Origin: CAYMRB01 sp964392615
GTDB lineage: Bacteria; Planctomycetota; UBA8108
Length of the DNA stretch: 14,339 bases
Direction: 5' to 3'
NCBI GenBank assembly: GCA_964392615.1
Contig: CAYMRB010000262.1
Coordinates: 1 to 14,339, forward strand
Shown here: piece by piece, positions 7,968 through 14,339 of the stretch
How positions within the stretch are numbered: position 1 is the stretch's first letter
Layout: every line of letters begins with the position of its first letter
Notes under the pieces: model-generated
Database searches by the model: none
What the model was told of the DNA's origin: nothing
The model's input: only the letters and a program-made list of their open reading frames with translations
Program-made: the position numbers and the translations under genes

Positions 7968-9533
7968 ATGACTCGATCGACATGTGAAGCCTGTCTGACA
8001 ATCGCACTGTCAGTCGCTGTCAACGTTGCGGCGATGGCGGCTCACCCGGTCGACGGGCTCTTCCGTCGTGGGGATGTCGACCAAACGGGCGTCATCGATA
8101 TCTCCGACGGCGTCGCCGTGTTCAACTTCCTGTTCCTCGGCTCGGGGACGCTCCGCTGCATCGACGCGGCGGACTCGAACGACGATGGCGCTCTCGACAT
8201 CACCGACGGCGTCTACGTGTTGAACTTCCTGTTCCTCGGCGGGCCGCCGCCGCCGCCGCCTTCGTTCGACGGACCCTGCCCGGGTGTCGATCCGACGCCG
8301 GACGAGCTCGGCTGTGACGAGGGCGAGACTCCGGTGGGTGGGGATTCGCTGCCGTCGGTCGACCTCGCAATCGTGCGAGCGCCACCGCCCGCCGTTCGCC
8401 AGCGCGTGCGAGAGCGCGTTCCGACGAACGAGGCCGGCGAATACGTTATCGCCGAGGGCGTCGACTTCGCGCTTCTGATCGAGGCGCGTTCGCACGAGGT
8501 CACGCGCGCCGGCTTCGAGCTCGCGCACGGCATGCCGCGGACGGGTGATTCCGCGACGCTCGATGTGCGCTGCGATCGGGATCTCGGCGATCCGCTGACT
8601 GGAGGCATCGCGGCCGGCGAGAATCTCGCGCCGCTCTTCTTCGTCGACGTCGACGGCTGGGAGGATCGCATCTACCTGATCGAGCACGCGGCCGCGCGCA
8701 TCGACGGTGGGGGACCGCGCGGTCCCGCACCGAGCGTCTACCGATTCACGGCTCGCGTCACTGACGTCGAGTGCGCCGTGTCCGACGCAGCGGAGATCGT
8801 GCTGCGCGTCGAGCCCTCGAGCGAGCCGCGGGTTCGCATGTGGATCGAGGACGCGACGAGCGGCGAGCTGCTGCAGCACGACGCCGGCAGCGGCCATGTG
8901 CACGTACCGGTCGAGGGGACGGTGCGACTTGTCGTCGAGGCCGTGCCGAACGGTCACGGTGGGTCAGGCGTGGACTTGGACAGTCTGCGAGTCGCAGCGG
9001 ATCCGCCGCTTGCCGGCGGCGCCGATCTCTCCGCCGCGTTCACCCCGCTCGCCGACCACCCCGATCGTCGCGGTCTGCTGCTCGCCGCGCCGTGGACACC
9101 CGCCGTCGGCAATACGCGGATCGAGGCGACGGTCGACTCGATTGACGGTGGGCCCACCGGCGGTGCGACATTCACGCTCGCCGTGCCGGTGTCGTACGCC
9201 GACGAGATTCAGCCGATCTGGACGCGCAGCTGTACGGGCTGCCACGAGGCGCCGAGCCCGAACCGAGGGCTCGAGCTCGTCCACCCCGATTCCGAGCGCA
9301 CGCGGCGCAACATCGTCAACGTGTTCGCCAGGGGGCCCGAGCTCGAGTCGATCGCGCCGCGCCTCGTGCGGCCGTATCTGCTCGACCGCAGCTATCTATG
9401 GCGCAAGCTCACGGGGACGCACCTCGATGAGGGCGTTTTGGGCGATGGATGGCAGATGCCGTTGGGCGGCGAGCTCGACGCGGAGGATTTGCGGCTCGTC
9501 GAGAGCTGGATCGTCGAAGGGGCTCGAAGCTAG
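7968..9533 (+). CDS. Secreted dockerin-repeat protein with C-terminal cytochrome c-like haem domain
   Basis: The start is ATG 7968, with GGAG at 7957-7960, giving 521 residues and an immediate signal peptide (TIALSVAVNVAAMAA, 11-25). The frame is open back to 7815, but that extension would bury the signal. Two dockerin-like calcium repeats follow: residues 34-58 (RGDVDQTGVIDISDG...FNFLFLG) and about 67-92 (ADSNDDGALDITDG...LNFLFLGG). A six-proline run and Cys residues come next. Residues 130-410 look like Ig-like beta-sandwich segments of no family I can name. The last 110 residues hold a haem c site, CTGCH at 422-426, after DEIQPIWTRS, and a candidate distal ligand Met497 in WQMPLGG. This pattern (DEIQPI...C-x-x-CH...MPxGG) is common in planctomycete cytochrome-domain proteins. 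One haem suggests electron transfer in the periplasm or at the surface; the partner is unknown. The gene is divergent from the DUF1800-DUF1501 pair, which shares its repeat type. Confidence 0.9.
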   Translation: MTRSTCEACLTIALSVAVNVAAMAAHPVDGLFRRGDVDQTGVIDISDGVAVFNFLFLGSGTLRCIDAADSNDDGALDITDGVYVLNFLFLGGPPPPPPSFDGPCPGVDPTPDELGCDEGETPVGGDSLPSVDLAIVRAPPPAVRQRVRERVPTNEAGEYVIAEGVDFALLIEARSHEVTRAGFELAHGMPRTGDSATLDVRCDRDLGDPLTGGIAAGENLAPLFFVDVDGWEDRIYLIEHAAARIDGGGPRGPAPSVYRFTARVTDVECAVSDAAEIVLRVEPSSEPRVRMWIEDATSGELLQHDAGSGHVHVPVEGTVRLVVEAVPNGHGGSGVDLDSLRVAADPPLAGGADLSAAFTPLADHPDRRGLLLAAPWTPAVGNTRIEATVDSIDGGPTGGATFTLAVPVSYADEIQPIWTRSCTGCHEAPSPNRGLELVHPDSERTRRNIVNVFARGPELESIAPRLVRPYLLDRSYLWRKLTGTHLDEGVLGDGWQMPLGGELDAEDLRLVESWIVEGARS

Positions 9534-9580
9534 CGATAGCGGCTAGCGGCGACGAGCGGTCCCGGCTGCCCACGAATAGG

Positions 9581-9626
9581 CGTCTCGGGGTCCTCCGCCA
9601 GGCTCGGCGTCAAGAACCCCGAAACG
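9581..9626. terminator. Hairpin between convergent genes, possible bidirectional terminator
   Basis: CGTCTCGGGGT (9581-9591) pairs with ACCCCGAAACG (9616-9626) with one mismatch. The loop contains a smaller CGCC/GGCG stem (9596-9599 with 9606-9609). It lies in the 102-base gap between two converging genes. No T-run follows on either strand, so intrinsic termination is possible but not proven. Confidence 0.45.
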
Positions 9627-9635
9627 TCTACTCGA

Positions 9636-10511
9636 CTACTTCTTCTTCGCCTCGATCGCGACGTCGAGCTTCGTCGTCTTGCCCTTCTCGACGACGATGT
9701 CCTTCTTCAGGACCGGCGTGAACTTGCTGCACAGGAGCTCGTGTCGCACTTCGACCGTGTACTTGCCGGGCGGCACGTTGACGAGGCGGTAGCCGCCCTT
9801 CTCGTCGGTCACGTCGAAGAACTCGTGCGGGAAGAAATGCACGCGCGACTGCATCCACGGATGGAAGTCGCAGAGGACGATGCAGAAACCCTCCTTGCGC
9901 GGCACTTTCTTCTTCTGCACGCCGCCCTGCGGAATCGCGACGTTGAACGCCATATCGAGGACACCGCGGCAGTTGTGCAGGAACGGATCGCTGTTCTTGA
10001 GCTCCAGGTCCGAGCCGCAGGTCGTCGCGAGGACGTGCGGGACGAACAGGCAGCCCTTGTTATTGATCGTTACCTTGCGCTTCTTTGCCTTCTTGCCGGG
10101 CTTCGGCTTGTACTTGTGAAGCGTAACGACGACGTTCTTGATCGTGCCCTTCGGGCCGACGAGGAGACGCTCGTCCTTGACGTGCTTCTTGCAGAAGCCG
10201 ATGTCCTTGTTCGCCGGGTCGACGACGAATGGCGGCAGCTTGGGCTTCGGCCCCTTCAGGGTCACGATGCCGGCGATCTGCCCCATATTCGGATCGGCCT
10301 TCGGATAGACCTTCTTCTTCGGCGCCTTCTTGGCGTCGGTGTCTTTCTTAGCGTCCTGCGTCGTGGGAAGCGTTAGCGACGTCAGCGTTGCACCGCCCTT
10401 TGCCAGGGCCGGCTCGCCCGAGTCGGCATCGGCGCTGAAGCGCGTGGCGTTGAAACTCGCAAGAACGACCCCGCATACGAGGATCGCTGCTAACAGTACG
10501 TTACGGGTCAA
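9636..10511 (-). CDS. Secreted cupredoxin-like copper protein (plastocyanin/methylamine-utilisation type)
   Basis: With TTG 10511 as start the protein has 291 residues and opens directly with a signal peptide (TRNVLLAAILVCGVVLASFNA). AAAGGAG stands six bases upstream, whereas the in-frame ATG at 10574 has only a weak site and would add 21 residues before the signal. A lysine-rich linker (about 52-71) precedes a beta-sandwich starting at GQIAGIVTLKGP. Type 1 copper ligands are visible: His179 in NSDPFLHN, then Cys214, His217 and Met220 in CDFHPWM, spaced as C-x2-H-x2-M. The last 60 residues (VTDEKGGYRLVNVPPGKYTVEVRHE) are a carboxypeptidase-regulatory-like domain, typical of this family. It would bind copper and carry electrons outside the cytoplasm, or only share the fold. 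It follows the HEAT-repeat gene by 144 bases on the same strand, perhaps in one transcript. The name 'methylamine utilisation' is by family only; no mau genes are seen here. Confidence 0.9.
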   Translation of the reverse strand: MTRNVLLAAILVCGVVLASFNATRFSADADSGEPALAKGGATLTSLTLPTTQDAKKDTDAKKAPKKKVYPKADPNMGQIAGIVTLKGPKPKLPPFVVDPANKDIGFCKKHVKDERLLVGPKGTIKNVVVTLHKYKPKPGKKAKKRKVTINNKGCLFVPHVLATTCGSDLELKNSDPFLHNCRGVLDMAFNVAIPQGGVQKKKVPRKEGFCIVLCDFHPWMQSRVHFFPHEFFDVTDEKGGYRLVNVPPGKYTVEVRHELLCSKFTPVLKKDIVVEKGKTTKLDVAIEAKKK

Positions 10512-10517
10512 GGACTT

Positions 10518-10524
10518 CTCCTTT
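10518..10524 (-). promoter_or_regulatory. Shine-Dalgarno site deciding a TTG start
   Basis: On the minus strand AAAGGAG ends six bases before TTG 10511. No comparable site precedes the in-frame ATG at 10574 or the candidate at 10646. Together with the signal peptide beginning at the TTG, this favours 10511 as the true start. Confidence 0.6.
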
Positions 10525-10655
10525 CCTTTCTGGCCCGCTGCCGTGGGCGGCGGACCGCTGATTGATCGAGTCATCGTGAATCCGCCATGCTCCACCGCGA
10601 AGGCGCGCCGTGCAAGGAGCAGCTGTACGGAGAAGCCCGCAGGCACGCGGAACGG

Positions 10656-11702
10656 CTACTTCGCGCCGGCGGGGCGGTTTTCCTCCCACCAGCGGCGCCA
10701 CCTGGCGAGATCGGTTCCGAAGTTCTGACCGCTTGCCTTTCTCAACGCGCGCAACCGGGCGATCACCTCGACGCGGCGCACGTCGACATCGAGCGCGACG
10801 CCGGTCATGCTCGTCTTGACGACCGGGTCGGCGACCTCGACGATCGCGAAGCCGGTTCCGCCGGATACGAGCTCGTAGTCGGCGACGTACGCACGCTGCG
10901 TCACCTGCATCGCATAGGCGCGTCCGAAACCGACCCACGAGAGCCGGAATGTGTCGAGCAGCGGACCGACTGCGCGGCGGTTCGGCAGGACCGAGAGGGC
11001 GTTCGCGGCGCGCACGCGGACCTGTGGCTGCTTGCTCTTCAGCGCGTCGATGAAGTGGTCCGTGACCTTGTCGCGCGCGTCTGCGAATGCCGTCAGCGTG
11101 CGCAGGCTTTCGTCGCGCACGACGCGGTAGGTGTCGAGAAGGCTGCGGTGGGCCAGCGCACGAATCGTCACTTCGGCCGGGTACTCGCGAAGCGTACGGG
11201 CCGCGAAAAGCCGCGCCGAGACGTGTTGGCTCAGCCCGAGTGTCGCGATGAGCGCGCGGCGGCGATCCGCGGTCGCCAGCCCCTTGAAGCGTTCGAGGGC
11301 CTTCTCGCCGACGCGCACGGTCGGGCTCGTGTCCCGTCCCTTGCGGACGCGTTTGGCGCGGGCCAACGCCTCGACATCGCGGACGCGACGCACCAGCTGC
11401 TGGCGGAGTTCCGCGCCGAGGATCTCGACCTTCTTGCGCAGCGCGACGCGTTGGCCACGGAACTCGACGGTCTCATCGCGCGGCGCCTTCTCGTGGTGGA
11501 ACAGCTGGGCGGCCGGAATCTCGATACGCTCACCGTCCTCCCGCGTGAAGTGCCAGAACGATCCCTTCTTGACGAGGTCGACGCCGCGAATCGCGTCGCC
11601 GCTGCGCAGCGTGATCCAATCGGCGCGGGCAGTGCTAGCGCCCAGCAGAACGCCGACAGCGGCGATGGAGATGGCGAGAGCGTGGTAGGTTCGGCAGTAC
11701 AT
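10656..11702 (-). CDS. Secreted HEAT-repeat protein
   Basis: The start is ATG 11702 because GAGGG (complement of 11710-11714) sits seven bases upstream; the in-frame TTG at 11708 would leave almost no spacer. The 348-residue protein has a signal peptide (YHALAISIAAVGVLLGASTARA, cleavage near 27). A short SH3-like beta segment follows (ITLRSGDAIRGVDLVKKGSFWHF, 30-52), of the kind seen before repeat domains in planctomycete proteins. A basic helical stretch comes next (85-125), then HEAT-like helical pairs from about 130 to 245, for example SARLFAARTLREYP, VVRDESLRTLTAFAD and QVRVRAANALSVLPN. The protein ends with DLARWRRWWEENR, a tail common to such HEAT proteins. HEAT repeats bind proteins, so a periplasmic scaffold role is likely; no enzyme motif is seen. 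It is the first gene of a probable two-gene unit with the cupredoxin gene downstream. Confidence 0.88.
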   Translation of the reverse strand: MYCRTYHALAISIAAVGVLLGASTARADWITLRSGDAIRGVDLVKKGSFWHFTREDGERIEIPAAQLFHHEKAPRDETVEFRGQRVALRKKVEILGAELRQQLVRRVRDVEALARAKRVRKGRDTSPTVRVGEKALERFKGLATADRRRALIATLGLSQHVSARLFAARTLREYPAEVTIRALAHRSLLDTYRVVRDESLRTLTAFADARDKVTDHFIDALKSKQPQVRVRAANALSVLPNRRAVGPLLDTFRLSWVGFGRAYAMQVTQRAYVADYELVSGGTGFAIVEVADPVVKTSMTGVALDVDVRRVEVIARLRALRKASGQNFGTDLARWRRWWEENRPAGAK

Positions 11703-11907
11703 GAGCAATCCCTCGGCGCGTTTGCGGAGGGGTTCGTTCTCGAGTCTCTTCTCTCAGTGGACAGCAGCGTCGAGCTGCGATCCGGCTCCAGGCTAACCGT
11801 CCGTACGCGAGGGTGCAGCCCTTTTTCGGGAGCTGCTCCACGTCGCTTACCCGGAGGCAGCCTGGATACCGACTACGACGGCGCTTCGGGACGTCCTATT
11901 CAGGTCC

Positions 11908-11929
11908 GGGCTGACGAGGGGCTCAGCCC
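11908..11929 (-). terminator. Small hairpin overlapping the PfpI-like stop codon
   Basis: GGGCTGA (11908-11914) pairs with TCAGCCC (11923-11929) around an eight-base loop; the minus-strand stop codon is part of the stem. No T-run follows, so termination is a weak guess. The rest of 11703-11922, which should hold the promoter of the HEAT gene, shows no motif I can defend. Confidence 0.25.
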
Positions 11930-12477
11930 TTCATCATCAGCACGCGCAGGAAGCTCGAGCAGAACCCGGCCAGGTCCGGCCAGCCTCGCGACGTGATGAC
12001 GTTCTCGTGGACCACGACCTCCTGGTCGAGGTAGTTGGCGCCGGCCATCTCGACGTCCGGGCGGATGCCCGGGTAGCACGTCAGGTCGACATCCTCCACC
12101 GATCCCGCGGTGTAGAGAAGCATGACGCCGTGGCACATCGCGCCGATCGGCTTGTCCTTGACCATGAAGTGGCGAACGATGTGCAGGAGCTCGTTGTCGC
12201 TCCGGATCTCCTCGGGCGCCCGGCCGCCGGGGATGATGAGCCCGGCGTACTCCTCGGGCTTGACGTCCTTGAAGGCGAGGTCGACCTCGACGCCATAGCC
12301 GTGCTTCTCGGTGTACGCGTCGTAGTCCGGCTCGAAGTCGTGAACGACGAGCTGCAGGCGCTTTTTGTTCGGCGCCGCGATGACCGGCTCGATCCCCTCT
12401 TCCTTGAGGCGGTAGTAGCAGTAGTAGACTTCGAGGGATTCCCCGAATTCTCCGGTGGCGATCAGAACTTTGCTCAT
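11923..12477 (-). CDS. DJ-1/PfpI family protein (class I glutamine amidotransferase-like)
   Basis: This 184-residue cytoplasmic protein has the length and layout of the PfpI/DJ-1 family. The strand-turn KVLIATGEFGESLEVYYCYYRL opens it, with Glu10 and Glu13 where the family keeps an acidic residue near the active Cys. LIIPGGRAPEEIR at 80-92 is the family's GG-x-x-P block, and GAMCHGVMLL at 112-121 is the nucleophile elbow, with Cys115-His116. Family members include proteases, chaperones, glyoxalase-like deglycases and isonitrile hydratases; sequence alone does not choose among them. The start ATG 12477 has GGAG six bases upstream. The gene stands alone, divergent from the pseudouridine synthase gene with 61 bases between starts, so the two may share a regulatory region. 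The many aromatic residues after the first strand (YYCYYRLKEEG) suggest a subgroup distinct from classical PfpI. Confidence 0.93.
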   Translation of the reverse strand: MSKVLIATGEFGESLEVYYCYYRLKEEGIEPVIAAPNKKRLQLVVHDFEPDYDAYTEKHGYGVEVDLAFKDVKPEEYAGLIIPGGRAPEEIRSDNELLHIVRHFMVKDKPIGAMCHGVMLLYTAGSVEDVDLTCYPGIRPDVEMAGANYLDQEVVVHENVITSRGWPDLAGFCSSFLRVLMMKG

Positions 12478-12538
12478 CGGGCGCTCCGTGGTTACCGTTT
12501 GACCCCAGCGCTGGTCATGGGTCGGTCAACGCGGCGCA

Positions 12539-13537
12539 TTGTGTCTCTGGCTCGGGAGAAAGACCATCGAAAATCACCCCTCGTCTCCGCCTGACGGTTC
12601 CCTGCCGCTGCCTCCGGCATTCGCGCGGCTGACCCTGATCGAGCTCCTCGGGATCCTGCGCCCGGAGTGGTCGATGCGCGGCCTGCGGCAGCTGTTCGCG
12701 ACCGGCAAGGTGCGCAGCGGCGGGCGTCCGGTCAGTCCGCGGCGGCGGGCGGGGGAGGTTGCCGAGTGGTCGTTGGCCGGCGAGCCGGGCGAAGATGGTC
12801 TGATCTTCGCGCCGGTCGGCGGCGCCGTGCCCCGTGTCATCGCCGAAACGGACGAGCTGATCGTCCTCGACAAGCCGTCGGGCGTGCCGGTCGTGCCGGA
12901 TCGCGCCGCGGCACGCCCGAGCTGCCTCGGGTTCCTGATCCGGCGCGAGCTCGACGCGCGGGGGGTGAAGCCGATCCAAGCGTTCATCCGGCCGCGGATC
13001 ATCCACCGTATCGACCGGTTGACCAGCGGCCTGGTCATCGTCGCGAAGACGCCGGAGGCCGAGCGCGACGCGTCGGCGGCATTCGAGGAGCGGCGCGTCA
13101 GGAAGGAGTACCTGGCGCTCGTCGTGGGCGACGTCCGAGCGGCGCGCGTCACGATCGACTGTCCGCTCGAGCCCGGGCGCAAGGGCCGCATGCGGACGGC
13201 GGCGCGAGGCGGGGGACGTCCGGCGCGGACGGAGTTCGAGGTGCGCGAGCGCTACGGCGACTTCACGCTGCTCGCGGCGCGACCGCGAACGGGGCGCACC
13301 CATCAGATCCGCGTGCACGCGCTCGCGCTCGGGCACCCGCTCGCGGTCGATCCGATGTATCGACCGCGGAGCTTCGACGACCGGCCGCGCCCACCGGCGA
13401 TCGAACGGCTGACGCTGCACGCGTCGGAGTACGAGCTGCCGGAGGGCTGGCCGGGCCAGCGACGGTTTCGATGCGAGCTGGCGGACGACTTCGCGGCGGC
13501 GATCGACGCGCTGCGCGGCGGCAAGGCGAGCCGCTGA
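12539..13537 (+). CDS. RluA-family RNA pseudouridine synthase
   Basis: The protein is clearly an RluA-type pseudouridine synthase. The catalytic block is HRIDRLTSGLVI at 156-167, with Asp159 as the nucleophile that isomerises uridine in RNA. LIVLDKPSGVPVVP at 107-120 is the family's motif I region, and RTGRTHQIRVHALALGHPL at 250-268 is the C-terminal family block. Residues 31-65 (LTLIELLGILRPEWSMRGLRQLF...GKVRSGGRPV) look like an S4-type RNA-binding domain. The target, 23S rRNA (RluC/RluD-like) or tRNA, cannot be told. The start is uncertain. The frame opens at 12503 and the only usual start before the S4 domain is TTG 12539, which has no clear Shine-Dalgarno sequence. The first ATG, at 12674, would remove part of the S4 domain. 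The gene is divergent from the PfpI-like gene and ends 49 bases from the convergent lipoprotein gene. Confidence 0.92.
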   Translation: MCLWLGRKTIENHPSSPPDGSLPLPPAFARLTLIELLGILRPEWSMRGLRQLFATGKVRSGGRPVSPRRRAGEVAEWSLAGEPGEDGLIFAPVGGAVPRVIAETDELIVLDKPSGVPVVPDRAAARPSCLGFLIRRELDARGVKPIQAFIRPRIIHRIDRLTSGLVIVAKTPEAERDASAAFEERRVRKEYLALVVGDVRAARVTIDCPLEPGRKGRMRTAARGGGRPARTEFEVRERYGDFTLLAARPRTGRTHQIRVHALALGHPLAVDPMYRPRSFDDRPRPPAIERLTLHASEYELPEGWPGQRRFRCELADDFAAAIDALRGGKASR

Positions 13538-13586
13538 GTTCTGGATCAGGTGACGACTCGGCCACGCAGCGCCCGACTCGGAGCTG

Positions 13587-14264
13587 TCATCGCGCCGGAA
13601 GCGGGTGCGCGCGCAGGGCTCGATCGAGACCGCGCTGTACGCACCGCGGCAACCACTCCATGTCTTGCCCCATGTTGTAATAGAGGCCCTGGACGTAGCC
13701 GCCGGTCTCTTCGACCGATTCCCTCCAGACCACCTCGCCGGCCTTGTCGAGCAATACGAATTCGAGCGCGAGAGTGACATCGGATGCGCCGGCTGGCAAT
13801 CCGAAGATCCACAAGAGCGGACCGTATACCGAGAGGCCGTAGCTGAAGATCTTGCCGTCGTATCGCGCCGTTCGCAGTTCTGTCTGCAGTACGTAGTCAG
13901 CAGTCTCGGCAAGCCCCCCATAGTCGAAGAAGACGGTCTTCGCATACCGTGACTCCTTCAGGTGCTGAGCGATGGCCTTCGGGATATCCTCGTACGGAGA
14001 GGAGTCGTACGAGGCGATGCTCATGAACATCTGTGCCGCTTCGGGGCGCTCGTAGGTCGCCCAACCGAGCGGCATCACCGGAATCATGTACAGAAACCAG
14101 GTGCCGGGGTGATTCCCCGTCGGGCGCGAGTCCTTGGCCGGAAGGACGGCAATACGCACATCGGGAGCGACGTCGTTGACTGTCTGAATCGGCTCGAACG
14201 GGTAGGTCCACTTGGCCTGCGTCGAGCAGCCCGTCGCTCCTGCTGCGAGCACGAGCAGACACAT
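13587..14264 (-). CDS. Putative lipoprotein of unknown function
   Basis: The 225-residue product begins MCLLVLAAGATGCS, with a lipobox-like end (ATGC) and Cys13 as the likely lipidated residue. I do not recognise the family. Visible features are VRIAVLPAKDSRPTG (36-50), a hydrophobic WFLYMIPVMPLGWATYERPE segment, KAIAQHLKESRYAKTVFFD, DYVLQTELRTARYDGK, a Gly/Leu-rich LSVYGPLLWIFGLPAG stretch, and LEFVLLDKAGEVVWRESVEE near the C-terminus. The order 'IAVLP..DxR', then helix 'I...L....YAKTVF', then 'Y.L..EL....' followed by 'L...D..G..vW' recalls envelope lipoproteins that form small alpha/beta domains, but that is only analogy. The signal is unusually short and lacks a positive N-region. The ten codons upstream, back to an in-frame stop, would supply Arg and hydrophobic residues but contain no usual start codon. 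The remaining 75 bases to the window end hold no gene I can support. Confidence 0.8.
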   Translation of the reverse strand: MCLLVLAAGATGCSTQAKWTYPFEPIQTVNDVAPDVRIAVLPAKDSRPTGNHPGTWFLYMIPVMPLGWATYERPEAAQMFMSIASYDSSPYEDIPKAIAQHLKESRYAKTVFFDYGGLAETADYVLQTELRTARYDGKIFSYGLSVYGPLLWIFGLPAGASDVTLALEFVLLDKAGEVVWRESVEETGGYVQGLYYNMGQDMEWLPRCVQRGLDRALRAHPLPAR

Positions 14265-14339
14265 CGCGAGGCGACAGCCGTGACGTGTCCTGGTTCAGCG
14301 GGAACTGGAGTGACCGCCGCGTTGAGATGAGTACAAGAG

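Noticed and set aside
10587..11996. 469-codon plus-strand frame opposite the HEAT gene
   Set aside because: It runs across the HEAT gene and into the next intergenic region with low-complexity Ser/Arg-rich sequence; the minus strand has a signal peptide and helical repeats.
12515..13945. 476-codon minus-strand frame opposite the RluA gene
   Set aside because: It is antisense to a clear pseudouridine synthase and is out of frame with the lipoprotein gene it overlaps.

Overview
The window is high-GC bacterial DNA with nine genes, eight complete and one cut by the left edge. It most resembles a member of the Planctomycetota, probably an uncultured one. The evidence is two secreted proteins carrying tandem dockerin-like EF-hand repeats of the LNWLFTGG / LNFLFLGG type, a DUF1800-DUF1501 gene pair, a cupredoxin-like protein with a lysine-rich linker, a HEAT-repeat protein ending in a WxxWW segment, and a secreted single-haem cytochrome-like protein. 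No rRNA, tRNA, CRISPR array, transposase or integrase was seen. The phylum call rests on protein style, not on a marker gene.

Layout. (1) 1-3347, plus strand: the C-terminal part of a probable glycoside hydrolase, then after 38 bases a secreted beta-propeller (BNR/Asp-box) protein with a very good ribosome binding site. These look co-transcribed and may act on an extracellular glycan. (2) 3348-3689: a gene-free stretch between convergent genes, filled with nested inverted repeats, including a 30-bp hairpin that probably ends transcription from both sides. (3) 3690-7677, minus strand: a secreted DUF1800 protein with two dockerin-like repeats and further EF-hand loops, followed 37 bases later by a Tat-exported DUF1501 protein. 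(4) 7678-7967: a divergent promoter region with two small hairpins. (5) 7968-9533, plus strand: a secreted protein with the same type of dockerin-like repeats at its N-terminus and a CTGCH haem-binding domain at its C-terminus. (6) 9636-11702, minus strand: a secreted HEAT-repeat protein followed by a cupredoxin-like copper protein whose best start is TTG. (7) 11923-12477, minus strand: a DJ-1/PfpI-family protein, divergent from (8) an RluA-family pseudouridine synthase at 12539-13537. (9) 13587-14264, minus strand: a lipoprotein of unknown function.

Seven of the nine genes appear to act outside the cytoplasm; for the edge-truncated hydrolase this is inferred because its N-terminus is not in the window. 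The most distinctive part is 3690-9533, where a DUF1800-DUF1501 pair faces a dockerin-repeat cytochrome gene. This parallels the known planctomycete habit of pairing DUF1501 genes with genes for cytochrome-domain proteins. No clearly new defence or mobile system is visible. The points most worth a second look are the EF-hand loops inside the DUF1800 protein, the calcium-repeat/haem fusion, and the palindromic repeat cluster at 3361-3674.
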